Origin: Chloroflexota bacterium
GTDB taxonomy: Bacteria > Chloroflexota > Anaerolineae > Anaerolineales > Anaerolineaceae
Direction of reading: 5' to 3'
Length of the DNA stretch: 64,000 bases
NCBI GenBank assembly: GCA_021825925.1
Contig: JAKAFP010000008.1
Coordinates: forward strand, 62,001-126,000
The notes under the pieces are model-generated. The model did no database searches, had not been told where the DNA came from, and was given only the letters and a program-made list of their open reading frames with translations. Positions 55,003-63,689 of this stretch are shown here, piece by piece. How positions within the stretch are numbered: position 1 is the stretch's first letter; every line of letters starts with the position of its first letter. A program made the position numbers and the translations under genes.

Positions 55003-55107
55003 CTTCTATCCAGAGAGGCGGAGGGATCGGCCCTACGAAGCCTCGGCAACCAGAACGGCGCAAGCTTTTCATGGTGCTAATTCCGACAGAATAAACTGGA
55101 AGATAGG
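55003..55107 (+). ncRNA. SAM-I (S-box) riboswitch
   Basis: The consensus core is present: agagaggcggaggga (after the P1 arm ctatc at 55006), cggccctacgaagcctcggcaaccag (in parts: ggccct, cggcaacc), atggtgctaattcc and gacaga, closing with gatag at 55102-55106. It precedes metK, one of its standard targets. A hairpin with weak T-run follows, as expected for the expression platform. Confidence 0.93.
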
Positions 55108-55126
55108 AGGGCAAGCCGCAAGAATG

Positions 55127-55165
55127 TTGCCCCTCGTGTACTCTCCGATAGGGGCAATCTAATTT
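55127..55165 (+). terminator. Expression-platform terminator of the SAM riboswitch
   Basis: Stem ttgcccct (55127-55134) / aggggcaa (55150-55157), followed by TCTAATTT. The T-run is short. An alternative pairing with the aptamer's 3' part would be needed for switching. Confidence 0.65.
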
Positions 55166-55181
55166 AAAGGAGATAAACTCA

Positions 55182-56396
55182 ATGGCTTCAAGCACTTTCA
55201 TGGATTCACCCAGCTACAAATTCACATCAGAATCTGTTACCGAAGGTCACCCTGATAAACTCTGCGACCAGGTTTCAGACGCCGTGTTGGACGCCTGCCT
55301 TGCGCAGGATCCTCGCAGCCGTGTCGCCTGCGAAACCGCCACCAAGACCGGTTTCGTAATGGTACTCGGTGAGATCACCACCAACGCTTTCGTCAACTTT
55401 GACGATCTGGTACGCAATGTGGTCAAAGGCATCGGCTACGACAGCAGCGATAAAGGCTTTGATGGCAACACCTGCGCCGTGATGAGCGCCATCGCCAGCC
55501 AATCTGCCGATATTGCCCTCGGTGTGGATAAATCCTACGAGGTCAAGGGCGGCGAAGTGACCGAGCAGGAACTCAACGAGATCGGCGCCGGCGACCAGGG
55601 TATGATGTTCGGTTACGCCTGTAACGAAACCCCCACCCTGATGCCCATGCCCATTTACCTGGCTCATAAACTGACCCGCAAGCTGGCCGAAGTGCGCAAA
55701 GCCAACGGACTGCCCTGGCTGCGCCCTGATGGAAAATCTCAAGTTACAGTCGAATATTCCCACGGCAAACCCGTGCGTGTGGATACCGTTCTGATCTCCA
55801 CCCAGCACTCCCCCGAAGTCTCGCATGCCGAGATCACCGAGGGTGTGATCGAAGAGATCATCAACACCACCATCCCCGGCGAACTGCTTGACCATCAACC
55901 CAAGATCTACGTTAACCCGACCGGCCGCTTTGTCATCGGCGGACCGATGGGCGACGCTGGTGTTACCGGCCGCAAAATCATTGTGGATACCTACGGCGGT
56001 ATGGGCCGTCACGGTGGCGGCGCCTTCTCAGGCAAAGATCCCACGAAAGTGGATCGCTCTGCTGCGTACGCCTGCCGCTGGGTTGCCAAGAACGTGGTGG
56101 CCGGTGGATTGGCCGACCGCTGCGAAATCCAGGTGGCGTATGCCATCGGTGTAGCGCACCCCCTCAGCATCAACGTCGAGACCTTCGGCACCGGCAAGAT
56201 CGCGGATGAGAAGATCGCCCAGTTGATCGCCCAGACCTTCGATCTGCGTCCCGGCGCCATTATCCGCGACCTGGACCTGCGCAAACCCATTTATCAGAAG
56301 ACCGCCGCCTATGGCCACTTCGGCCGTGACGATGTTGATTTCACCTGGGAACGCACCAATAAGGCCGAAGAGCTGCGCAAACTCGCGGGACTATAA
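55182..56396 (+). CDS. metK: S-adenosylmethionine synthetase
   Basis: A 404-residue MetK that makes SAM from methionine and ATP. It shows [55 protein letters not shown] (given as [17 protein letters not shown]) and [19 protein letters not shown], all catalytic-site signatures. The N-terminus has a 9-residue extension over E. coli. AAAGGAG lies ahead of the ATG. It is controlled by the S-box riboswitch at 55003 and so should be shut down when SAM is high. SAM is used by several methyltransferases in the window. A terminator-like palindrome follows at 56496. Confidence 0.97.
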   Translation: MASSTFMDSPSYKFTSESVTEGHPDKLCDQVSDAVLDACLAQDPRSRVACETATKTGFVMVLGEITTNAFVNFDDLVRNVVKGIGYDSSDKGFDGNTCAVMSAIASQSADIALGVDKSYEVKGGEVTEQELNEIGAGDQGMMFGYACNETPTLMPMPIYLAHKLTRKLAEVRKANGLPWLRPDGKSQVTVEYSHGKPVRVDTVLISTQHSPEVSHAEITEGVIEEIINTTIPGELLDHQPKIYVNPTGRFVIGGPMGDAGVTGRKIIVDTYGGMGRHGGGAFSGKDPTKVDRSAAYACRWVAKNVVAGGLADRCEIQVAYAIGVAHPLSINVETFGTGKIADEKIAQLIAQTFDLRPGAIIRDLDLRKPIYQKTAAYGHFGRDDVDFTWERTNKAEELRKLAGL

Positions 56397-56495
56397 ACCT
56401 TTTCTTATAATCCCTCTCGCCGCTGTGCGGCTCGGGGACGCCAAGATCGCGCCATAAAAAACACGAAAATCACGAAAAATAAAAACCTTTTTGTA

Positions 56496-56527
56496 GGGGC
56501 GGTTCACGAACCGCCCCACATTTTTTT
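56496..56527 (+). terminator. Palindromic repeat with T-run after metK
   Basis: Arms ggggcggtt / aaccgcccc (56496-56504, 56509-56517) with a four-base loop and seven T residues at 56521-56527. It belongs to the palindrome family also seen at 18249, 58499 and 59199. Confidence 0.75.
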
Positions 56528-56588
56528 ATTTCCAATAATAGCCCTCGTTATTGTTGTACCCTCCCGTAATTCAGAGAGATCCCTTCGC

Positions 56589-57215
56589 TTAAGGTGCGGA
56601 GGTCAGGGTTTCTGGCAAGACCGGTGTAACGTTATAGATATAGATCTGTGAGAAACCGGCCGGGTTATCCTGCCAGCCATCATTGACGGATTCATCAAAG
56701 TAATAGCCCACTCGGATGGTGTGAGGCTGGTTGACTTTCCAACCATCCAGGGTTGCGGTGATCGAAACCGAATCTGCCTGTGTTTTGTTTTCTTCATCGT
56801 AGGGGGCCAGGTATTGGACGATCATATCGGGGGAAAAGTAATCCTGCCCGTCTATCTCAAAGATCCAATGAATGTGTGCCAGATTATCCACCATGATGGT
56901 CGGGCTGGCCGTCCACCACATGACGCGAACACGCACCGGTTTATCGTAGGGGATGCTGACATCATGGGTGCCTGCCTCCACGACCCTGCCGATCATGTCA
57001 TCCAGCAAGACCACGGGCGGGCACTCCGATTCAACCGGGCAGATGCTGATCGCCAACGGCGGCTCGGGCGTGCCGGGGATTGAAGTCTCGTTGACCAAAG
57101 GGGCTGAAGTGAGGGTGGGGGTTACCACCGTGCGGACCGGGAAGCTGCAGCCCGCCAGCAGGGTGAGCATCAGAACAGCGATCAGTCTTGTAAGTAAACC
57201 TGGAATATGACGCAT
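56589..57215 (-). CDS. Lipoprotein with unnamed beta domain, paralogue of 62566-63531
   Basis: A 208-residue predicted lipoprotein with lipobox LLAGC (C23). After a short Thr/Pro linker comes a domain whose core (IHWIFEIDGQDYFSPDMI, then LDGWKVNQPHTIRVGYYF and VNDGW) matches block by block the lipoprotein at 62566-63531 (IQWVFKVDGQDYFNPNWI, MDGWKIGETHRVEIGIII, ADDGW). The acidic CPVESECPP stretch before it parallels VFIDTCPQ there. I do not recognise the domain. GGGAGGAAG precedes the ATG at 57215; a TTG at 57227 lies before it. Confidence 0.78.
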   Translation of the reverse strand: MRHIPGLLTRLIAVLMLTLLAGCSFPVRTVVTPTLTSAPLVNETSIPGTPEPPLAISICPVESECPPVVLLDDMIGRVVEAGTHDVSIPYDKPVRVRVMWWTASPTIMVDNLAHIHWIFEIDGQDYFSPDMIVQYLAPYDEENKTQADSVSITATLDGWKVNQPHTIRVGYYFDESVNDGWQDNPAGFSQIYIYNVTPVLPETLTSAP

Positions 57216-57474
57216 GCTTCCTCCCAATCTAGTGATGCACCAGTAACGACTAATGTATTGAATTAATTATCGGATCAATCATAAAGAAGTGAAATTGATT
57301 GCCTTCTGTTGCTAAATTGGATGAGGTAAGTTTTTTCATCAACCTTGATAAAAAACCTTAAACTCATTTCTGAAATCAGGTATCAATATTTTTAGTTACC
57401 CTTGCAATTAATTTTTAATCATCATATCCTTCACATAAGGATATCCTAAATAACCTTAGTTCGAAGGAAATAAT

Positions 57475-58452
57475 ATGAATAAAGAATACTTAAACAAGCT
57501 GGATAGGATCATTTGCAGCGACTATGCCAACATTGCAGGTATGGTTGTTCAAAAAAACGGCGTGACATTATATGAACAAGGCTTTAATGGATTCACTCCT
57601 TCTGATCCAATTCACGTTGCATCCGTCACAAAAAGTGTTTTCTCAGCTCTCATCGGTATAGCCCGAGATAAAGGACTATTAACCGATATAAATCGAAAGG
57701 TCCTTGATTTTTTTCCAGAATACAAGGTAATGGCGGGCGAAACCACGATACAGAACATCACTTTAAAAGATTTGCTTACCATGACCGCCCCTTACAAATA
57801 CGAAACTGAACCGTATGAAGCGTTTTTTGCCAGCCCAAATTGGGTAGAAAAAGCCCTCGACCTATTGGGCGGTAAAGGAAAGATAGGAAATTTTGTTTAT
57901 TCCGCCATGGTTGGAACTCAGATTTTGTCAGGGGTGCTTGCAAGGGTAACAGGAAAACCCGTCCTCGATTTCGCGGTGGATAATTTATTCTCCCCGCTTG
58001 GAATCAAAATTGAACAAAATGTGGTATTCCATAACAAAGAAGACCAGCTCGCTTGGTTTGCGGAAAACAAAAAATCTAGCGGCTGGGTGGTTGATCCGCA
58101 AGGGATAAATACTGCTGGCTGGGGGCTAACCATGACGCCCCTGGATATGTCAAAAATAGGCCAGTTGTATTTAAAGGGTGGTTTATGGGATGGCAAACAG
58201 ATCCTTTCAACCGAGTGGATTGAGGAAAGCACTAGTGTCCACAGCCGATGGGGTAAGCTGTTGTATGGCTATCTGTGGTGGATAATTGATGATAAAGATC
58301 GCATATTTGCCGCTTTAGGAGACGGCGGAAATGTCATATATGTAAATACTAAAAATAATTTCGTGGTTTCGATTGCATCTCTCTTTATGCCAGTGGCAAA
58401 AGATCGAATTGAATTGATTAGAAAGGTCATCGAACCGACCTTTGACATTTAG
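57475..58452 (+). CDS. Beta-lactamase-fold serine hydrolase
   Basis: A 325-residue protein of the class C beta-lactamase / penicillin-binding-protein family. The SxxK motif is SVTK (S50, K53), the YxN position is VYSAM (tyrosine kept, Asn replaced by Ala), and a WG/YG-type third motif may be GKLLYGYLWW. There is no signal peptide, so it is probably a cytoplasmic esterase or peptidase rather than a secreted resistance enzyme. GAAGGAA lies before the ATG. It stands alone between two minus-strand genes and has its own upstream gap. Confidence 0.83.
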   Translation: MNKEYLNKLDRIICSDYANIAGMVVQKNGVTLYEQGFNGFTPSDPIHVASVTKSVFSALIGIARDKGLLTDINRKVLDFFPEYKVMAGETTIQNITLKDLLTMTAPYKYETEPYEAFFASPNWVEKALDLLGGKGKIGNFVYSAMVGTQILSGVLARVTGKPVLDFAVDNLFSPLGIKIEQNVVFHNKEDQLAWFAENKKSSGWVVDPQGINTAGWGLTMTPLDMSKIGQLYLKGGLWDGKQILSTEWIEESTSVHSRWGKLLYGYLWWIIDDKDRIFAALGDGGNVIYVNTKNNFVVSIASLFMPVAKDRIELIRKVIEPTFDI

Positions 58453-58498
58453 TCAATTAATCACATTTATCGTAGGTGTGTATCATTAAAGAGTTTCG

Positions 58499-58525
58499 TA
58501 GGGGCGGGTCGCAGACCCGCCCCTA
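58499..58525. repeat. Palindromic repeat between convergent genes
   Basis: Perfect 12-bp arms taggggcgggtc / gacccgccccta with a three-base loop, 47 bases after the hydrolase stop. It belongs to the same family as 18249 and 56496. Confidence 0.85.
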
Positions 58526-58590
58526 AAATGGTAATTATTTGGATTTTTGTTATTTTTTTTTTGATTTATTGTATTTGTTAATTTGAGTAT

Positions 58591-59118
58591 TTACGCCACG
58601 AAGAAGCCTGCCCAGGGCACATTAAAGCTGACGGCGACCATGAGGAAGGCGGTCAAGACCCAGAAGAGGATGAGGATGATGCGGCTGGTCTTGGAGAGCC
58701 GAATGCCGGAAAGGTCCTGTTCGAGAAAGAGCAGGGCGACACCCATGAGCACGAGCACGATATTGGCGGCCAGTATCTCGACCACTTCGCTGGCAAAAGG
58801 TTTGCCAAAGAGGACGGGCAGGATGTACCAGAAGAACATGGTCCAAGGGGCGAGGTCCGTGAGCAGCAGGCGCGAATCAAAGAAGGATTGACGCTGCTCC
58901 TTTTGGACTTTGCGGATGAAATATTCACCCAGGCTGGCAAAAGTGAACGCCCAGAAGGCCATTTTCATGTGCTGGACGGCGCCTTCGCTGTTGCCGGCGA
59001 AGATGACTGTGAACGGCACCGGGATCCACTCATGCAAAAAGTGGAAGACGAGAAAGAGTATCCAGAAAGCCAATAATTTTAAGAGGAAGGTCTTGGGGGT
59101 ATGGGTAATGGGTTTCAT
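58591..59118 (-). CDS. Integral membrane protein of unknown function
   Basis: A 175-residue protein with five or six predicted helices (LLKLLAFWILFLVFHFLHEW, then WAFTFASLGEYFI, PWTMFFWYILPVLFG, IVLVLMGVALLF, ILILFWVLTAFLMVAVSF). A conserved-looking H-x-x-H-E pair lies in the first helix. I do not recognise the family with certainty. The start at 59118 has GGGTAT only; a better ribosome site is not seen. It lies between two palindromic repeats and is co-oriented with the large membrane protein, 149 bases away. Confidence 0.65.
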   Translation of the reverse strand: MKPITHTPKTFLLKLLAFWILFLVFHFLHEWIPVPFTVIFAGNSEGAVQHMKMAFWAFTFASLGEYFIRKVQKEQRQSFFDSRLLLTDLAPWTMFFWYILPVLFGKPFASEVVEILAANIVLVLMGVALLFLEQDLSGIRLSKTSRIILILFWVLTAFLMVAVSFNVPWAGFFVA

Positions 59119-59198
59119 ATAGAAATTTTAGCATAAGAAAAATAATTTCTCATGCACACTTGCACTGGCAGCTGGAGTCAGGGAAAAAAGCATGAATC

Positions 59199-59220
59199 GG
59201 GGCGATTCATGAATCGCCCC
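59199..59220. repeat. Palindromic repeat
   Basis: Arms ggggcgattc / gaatcgcccc with a two-base loop, then TTCATTTTTTG. It lies between the 175-residue membrane protein gene and the end of the large membrane protein gene and may terminate one of them. Confidence 0.8.
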
Positions 59221-59267
59221 TTCATTTTTTGTTTTCGTTTTGTGTTTTTAGTGGTTACCTTTTTTCT

Positions 59268-62200
59268 TTACTCGCTTGAACTGGGGATGGTAACCGTCAT
59301 GTCTTCATAAACGCTGCCGGTAATCGAATAGGTTACCGTACCGCTGCACTCTTCAAGGTAGTTGGTTTCTTTGCCATCGGAATCGGTAGTGGACACCTCG
59401 AAAAACAGGTCAACCAGGTAGCTTGCTGTCCCTTCTTTGAACACCCAGATCGGGTTCCCGGTTGGCATACTGCCATAAGTCCACGTGCCGGCACCGGAAC
59501 CACCCGCGTATTCCATCTTGGTGATCTTGATATCACCACCGACCGTACCGTACATGGCAAACCCGAAACAACCTGCCAACGCCAACGCCATCATGCCAAT
59601 GGCTATGGCGATCATCAGTCTTTGACGTTTCTTTCCCAAAGGGATGAGCCCCATACCAACCGCCGGGAACAAGACAAACACCGCCAAGATTGCCTTTTGT
59701 TGAGGAATACCTTTATTCGTCTCGATGACACCCGGAAGCGTTCGGGCGATGGTCTGAGGTAACCCGGGAATAAAGCCGGATTCATCAGAGGGTTTTGGCA
59801 TGGATAATTGTCCCTGAAGACGGATGCCATCGGCCTCGGTGATGGCTGATGCTTCAAAAGTGAAATCACTTTCGGTCGTATCAGGCGGCAGACGAGAGGG
59901 CACCAGGCTCCAATCAAGCGTTTGTCCGCTGCTGTCGGTGGTCATTTCACCCATCGCTCCCAGCAAGGTGAAATAGGTGGCACCAGCCATGCCTATATTG
60001 TTGGGGTCGGTGGCTTCCTCTCCCACACCACCGGTACACTGCATGCTGCTGCTGATCAAATTCCCCGGAAAGATCACCCAGGTGCCATCCAGGTTTACCG
60101 GTTGAATTTTAGCCTTGAAGGATTCACCGCCGGCTTTGCTATACGCCACCAAGCGAACCGTCCCTACACCAGTGCCTGCCTGGATGGGTCCGATCTTTAC
60201 CTGTTCGCCACCATCACTGGTAATCACATCACCGCCATCCAATCGGTACATAAATGGCACGCCCGGCTCGACCACCAGCATCAGCGGCAGCCCGGTGTAC
60301 TTGCCATCCGAACCACTGGTGATCTGCAGCGGATAGGCGCCATCCGCTTCGAGGGCAGCATCTATGACCAAATTTGATCCGATTTCCGTCTTTTCCTCTT
60401 TGATCTGCGGATCTACTCCGTTATGAATGTATTTGACAAGCGCTTTATCTGAACGCATCACTGAAATAACCTGCCCCCAGCCATCCTGGTTCTGCACGGC
60501 AGCCAAAGATATTGAAGTGTTGGCTTCTTCTGGAGAAGCTCCCAACAGGTAGCGTGCATAATCTTCGAGATTGCTGGTCAACATTTCACGCTCGTAATTG
60601 CTGTTGAATGGATAACGTCCGCCATTAATGGCAGCTACAAAATCGGCATGTGTGATCGGGCAGCCCAGATCGCAAATGTTGACCATAACCAATTGTGCAT
60701 GCACATAAAAATCCGAGGGCCACTGGTAGGGTGCACTCTGAAATGCCAACATGACATTATCGGATTTTGTGATCTTGCCATAAGTGTTCATATTATCCAC
60801 GATGTATTCGGGTATCACATCCATTACCATTATCTCTGCCGATACATCCATCCACCATTTTCGCGCGTCGCTAGCCTTGGCAATAGCCATTGAATAGACC
60901 CGGTTCTGGATCCAGTGTCCAATCTCATGCCAAATGGCTGTTCTTTCTGAGGATAATTTCGTAGGAATATCAGGAGGCAGGTAGACCACACCATTCTTGA
61001 AGTTATATTCGGGGCTGGTGTAATCGGCGCTGACCACGGCTAGCAACGGTGAAGAAGCGGATAGGCTGGCGTTTGAGTATCCCTTGCCAGCATAAGTTTT
61101 CATGGCGGCCTCAATTTCTTTGGCCGCATTGTAGGCATCTATATGAGTCAATTTATCATCCCATGGATAAATCACCATCACCGATCCGTCTTCGTTGGAT
61201 TGGCAGCGTTGAAAGATGGTCATTGCCTTCAAACTGACCGGAGTGCACATTTTTCCGGCCTCTTCTTGAGAAATTCGATTACTGGCCAAAATAATTGATG
61301 ATTCGGGAATTGAAGCGGATTCTTTCGGCGTCACAACCACAAAGAGCACACTATGGGTTTGACCGTTATCTCCCTCTGGATAGAGAACTCCCAGATCCGT
61401 GGGGCCAAGATGGGCGTTGGTGATCAGCTTGCCGTCTTTCGGTTCCTCGGCCAATAATATGGCTGCCTGCCGATCAATAATCAATAACAGCCGTGAGTTT
61501 GGATTGGCAGCTGGAAAAGTCAGCACCGCCGGACCGCTACCGTCATTCTGACCTTCGAGAGTCACTTCATAGAATGGTGTTTCAAGCGTATAACTTTCGC
61601 TCAGTTCTTTTTCAAGCGCCCCGCCGGCAGAATAAGTGGTGAGATTCGTGACAGTATCCTCAGAAGGCAGGGTTTCGGGTGCCACTTGAAGCATGGTACC
61701 CAAGTCGTCCTGGATCTGGCCGCCGCCAGGGTTGAGGGTCAAAGTGGTTTGCTGTTCGAAATTGTAGGTTTTTGTTGTAGCAGAGGACGAGCCTCCCGCT
61801 TTAAGCAGGGCGGAAATGCCGACCACGGCGAGGGCCACCACCAAGAGACCTCCCCCAACAATGCCGATCACCCCCCACGGCGATCTCTTTTGGGTTGGAA
61901 CAAATTGAGGAGGATACCCCATGACCTGCGGTGGTGCGATCACCGGCGGCGTGATGCTGACAGGAGGGGTGGAAGCCACCCACTGGCCCTGCCAAAGAAC
62001 ATGCCAGAGGCCGGTTCGTTCCTGCATTTGCCAGCGGTTCTGGTTTTCGTCGGTTACTTCCAGTTGGGTCAAGCACAAACGGTAATAGTCCATGGTGATC
62101 TGGCCGGCCTGGTACTGTGCCTCAAGGGCAGCGAACTGCTGCTCCGCCTGAGAAAAAGTCAATGCAGAAGGCGGATTAACCGTTTGGACGGGCGGCTGAG

Positions 62201-62390
62201 AGGGCATCCACTGGCCGTTGGAAAGCACATACCATTGACCGGTCAATTCCTGGATCTGCCATTGTTTGCCAGATGAATCCGTGACCTGAAGTTGGATCAA
62301 GGCCTGGCGATATTGATCATACGAAATTTGGCCGGCTTTATACTGAGCATCCAATTGTCTAAATTGAGCTTCTGCCTGAAGAAAATCCAT
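59268..62390 (-). CDS. Large membrane protein with tandem N-terminal repeats and HExxH peptidase-like domain
   Basis: A 1040-residue protein. Two repeats of about 68 residues open it (1-67, 75-141): each has a SHOCT-like helix (AQYKAGQISYDQYRQAL, AQYQAGQITMDYYRLCL), a QWQIQE/RWQMQE strand and a GQWM/GQWV end. A membrane helix follows (about 175-200). In the large extracytoplasmic part, HEIGH (488-492) with E519 in WWMDVSAE fits a zinc gluzincin site like Peptidase MA. Two helices end it (about 895-955) with a final beta part. The ATG at 62390 follows GGGAGGG. Function unknown. Confidence 0.75.
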   Translation of the reverse strand: MDFLQAEAQFRQLDAQYKAGQISYDQYRQALIQLQVTDSSGKQWQIQELTGQWYVLSNGQWMPSQPPVQTVNPPSALTFSQAEQQFAALEAQYQAGQITMDYYRLCLTQLEVTDENQNRWQMQERTGLWHVLWQGQWVASTPPVSITPPVIAPPQVMGYPPQFVPTQKRSPWGVIGIVGGGLLVVALAVVGISALLKAGGSSSATTKTYNFEQQTTLTLNPGGGQIQDDLGTMLQVAPETLPSEDTVTNLTTYSAGGALEKELSESYTLETPFYEVTLEGQNDGSGPAVLTFPAANPNSRLLLIIDRQAAILLAEEPKDGKLITNAHLGPTDLGVLYPEGDNGQTHSVLFVVVTPKESASIPESSIILASNRISQEEAGKMCTPVSLKAMTIFQRCQSNEDGSVMVIYPWDDKLTHIDAYNAAKEIEAAMKTYAGKGYSNASLSASSPLLAVVSADYTSPEYNFKNGVVYLPPDIPTKLSSERTAIWHEIGHWIQNRVYSMAIAKASDARKWWMDVSAEIMVMDVIPEYIVDNMNTYGKITKSDNVMLAFQSAPYQWPSDFYVHAQLVMVNICDLGCPITHADFVAAINGGRYPFNSNYEREMLTSNLEDYARYLLGASPEEANTSISLAAVQNQDGWGQVISVMRSDKALVKYIHNGVDPQIKEEKTEIGSNLVIDAALEADGAYPLQITSGSDGKYTGLPLMLVVEPGVPFMYRLDGGDVITSDGGEQVKIGPIQAGTGVGTVRLVAYSKAGGESFKAKIQPVNLDGTWVIFPGNLISSSMQCTGGVGEEATDPNNIGMAGATYFTLLGAMGEMTTDSSGQTLDWSLVPSRLPPDTTESDFTFEASAITEADGIRLQGQLSMPKPSDESGFIPGLPQTIARTLPGVIETNKGIPQQKAILAVFVLFPAVGMGLIPLGKKRQRLMIAIAIGMMALALAGCFGFAMYGTVGGDIKITKMEYAGGSGAGTWTYGSMPTGNPIWVFKEGTASYLVDLFFEVSTTDSDGKETNYLEECSGTVTYSITGSVYEDMTVTIPSSSE

Positions 62391-62506
62391 TGCGCCCTCC
62401 CATTCAATGTCTTTCAATCAATAAAGGTTTTCAGTTGTATTTATTTGAAGAATACTCATATTATATAAACCGAAAGGTAAAAAAATCCAGCCTCAATTTT
62501 CATGAA

Positions 62507-62535
62507 AAGAGTCATCCTAAAAAAGGATGACTCTT
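62507..62535 (-). terminator. Hairpin after the lipoprotein gene
   Basis: Perfect 11-bp arms aagagtcatcc / ggatgactctt with a seven-base A/T loop. On the minus strand it is followed by TTTTCATG, a short T-run, 31 bases after the stop at 62566. Confidence 0.75.
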
Positions 62536-62565
62536 GAGGTCGATTATTCTAAAAACAGATACAGG

Positions 62566-63531
62566 TTATTGGCAGTAAAACTCATGGGACTCACCGGTAT
62601 TAAGGGTGCCGGAATCCGTGGCGCCGCCGCATCCACGGGCAAAATAGCTGTAACTGCCCGAGCAAACATTTAAGGTGGTCACACCAGTGGCAAGATCAAA
62701 ATGGTATTTCGTCGGTCCTTTCAAATCTATGTTGACAGTGCCACCCGTGGTGTTATTGATCTCAATTGAAGAATCAACAACGCAGGGAGGGTTTGTTGGA
62801 GCCAGTGTGGGTTTCGGTGTTTTGGTGTAAGGAATGGCTGTTGGTCGCGGTGTGTTGGTACGTGTGGGGGTAGCGGTTGGAGTCGCTGTTGGTGGAATCA
62901 CCGGGATGAAATTGTAGCTGGTGATGAATTCAGTCCCGGTGTCATAAACGCCCCAGCCATCATCCGCGGTTTTTTTAATGATGATGCCGATCTCCACCCG
63001 ATGGGTTTCACCAATTTTCCAGCCATCCATGACTACGCCGAACCATTTACCTGGATATTCGATGGATGGATCATTTTCGTCAGGGATGACGCCGTCTTCG
63101 ATCCAATTTGGATTGAAGTAATCCTGTCCATCCACCTTGAATACCCATTGGATGTTCGGAAGGCTTTTATCGAGCAGGGCCTGGTCAACGGTCGTCCAAT
63201 CTTGCAACAGTTGGATCGGTTGGTCAATGGGAACCTTAATCGTGTTCAGATAATTTCTTGTGACAGGAATGGCAGCAATATCGTTGACCCACACTGCCTG
63301 AGGACAGGTGTCAATAAAAACGCAACCAGATAGGGATAATGGCGGCAGCGGTGTTTTGGTCGGCGTAGGGGTCACGGTGGGGGTTGGTGTGGATGTGGCG
63401 GTATTGGTGGGTGTTGGCGTTTTAGTGGCAAACAGGTTCTTTATGCCACTTGGAACCAGGCTGCAACTTAAGCCCAAAGCCAATAATAAAACAAGAAAGC
63501 CGGTGAGAAAAAGTTTCCTGACACGATTCAT
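62566..63531 (-). CDS. Lipoprotein with unnamed beta domain and C-terminal second domain
   Basis: A 321-residue predicted lipoprotein with lipobox LGLSC (C23), a Thr/Pro linker (about 35-63), the domain shared with 56589-57215 (about 68-205), a second Thr/Pro linker (PTATPTATPTRTNTP) and a small C-terminal domain of about 70 residues with three cysteines (PCVVDS, NVCSGSY, RGCGGA). The tail is a likely beta-sandwich (INNTTGGTVNIDLKGP). AGGGGCT precedes the ATG. Functions of both domains are unknown. It belongs with other linker-rich secreted proteins of the window. Confidence 0.8.
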   Translation of the reverse strand: MNRVRKLFLTGFLVLLLALGLSCSLVPSGIKNLFATKTPTPTNTATSTPTPTVTPTPTKTPLPPLSLSGCVFIDTCPQAVWVNDIAAIPVTRNYLNTIKVPIDQPIQLLQDWTTVDQALLDKSLPNIQWVFKVDGQDYFNPNWIEDGVIPDENDPSIEYPGKWFGVVMDGWKIGETHRVEIGIIIKKTADDGWGVYDTGTEFITSYNFIPVIPPTATPTATPTRTNTPRPTAIPYTKTPKPTLAPTNPPCVVDSSIEINNTTGGTVNIDLKGPTKYHFDLATGVTTLNVCSGSYSYFARGCGGATDSGTLNTGESHEFYCQ

Positions 63532-63638
63532 AGCCCCTCCAAACTTGGTATTAAATTGTCAACAGTAATGATGAAATTATTATAGTAAGGAATGAACGCA
63601 ATGCAACATTTACATTTTGCAACACTTTTTAATTTAAA

Positions 63639-63665
63639 ACCGGCAATGACAGTTCCATTGCCGGT
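63639..63665 (-). terminator. Terminator of the ftsK-type gene
   Basis: Perfect 10-bp arms accggcaatg / cattgccggt around a seven-base loop, then TTTTAAATT on the minus strand, 25 bases after the stop at 63690. Confidence 0.8.
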
Positions 63666-63689
63666 ATAAATCACAAGGATGATGCGTTT

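Noticed and set aside
54962-55162. 66-codon open frame upstream of metK
   Set aside because: It lies exactly over the SAM-I riboswitch aptamer and its terminator; there is no ribosome site and the sequence is explained by RNA structure.
57475-58452. Beta-lactamase resistance gene
   Set aside because: No signal peptide and the YxN motif is YSA; family resemblance is to esterases and peptidases of class C fold.
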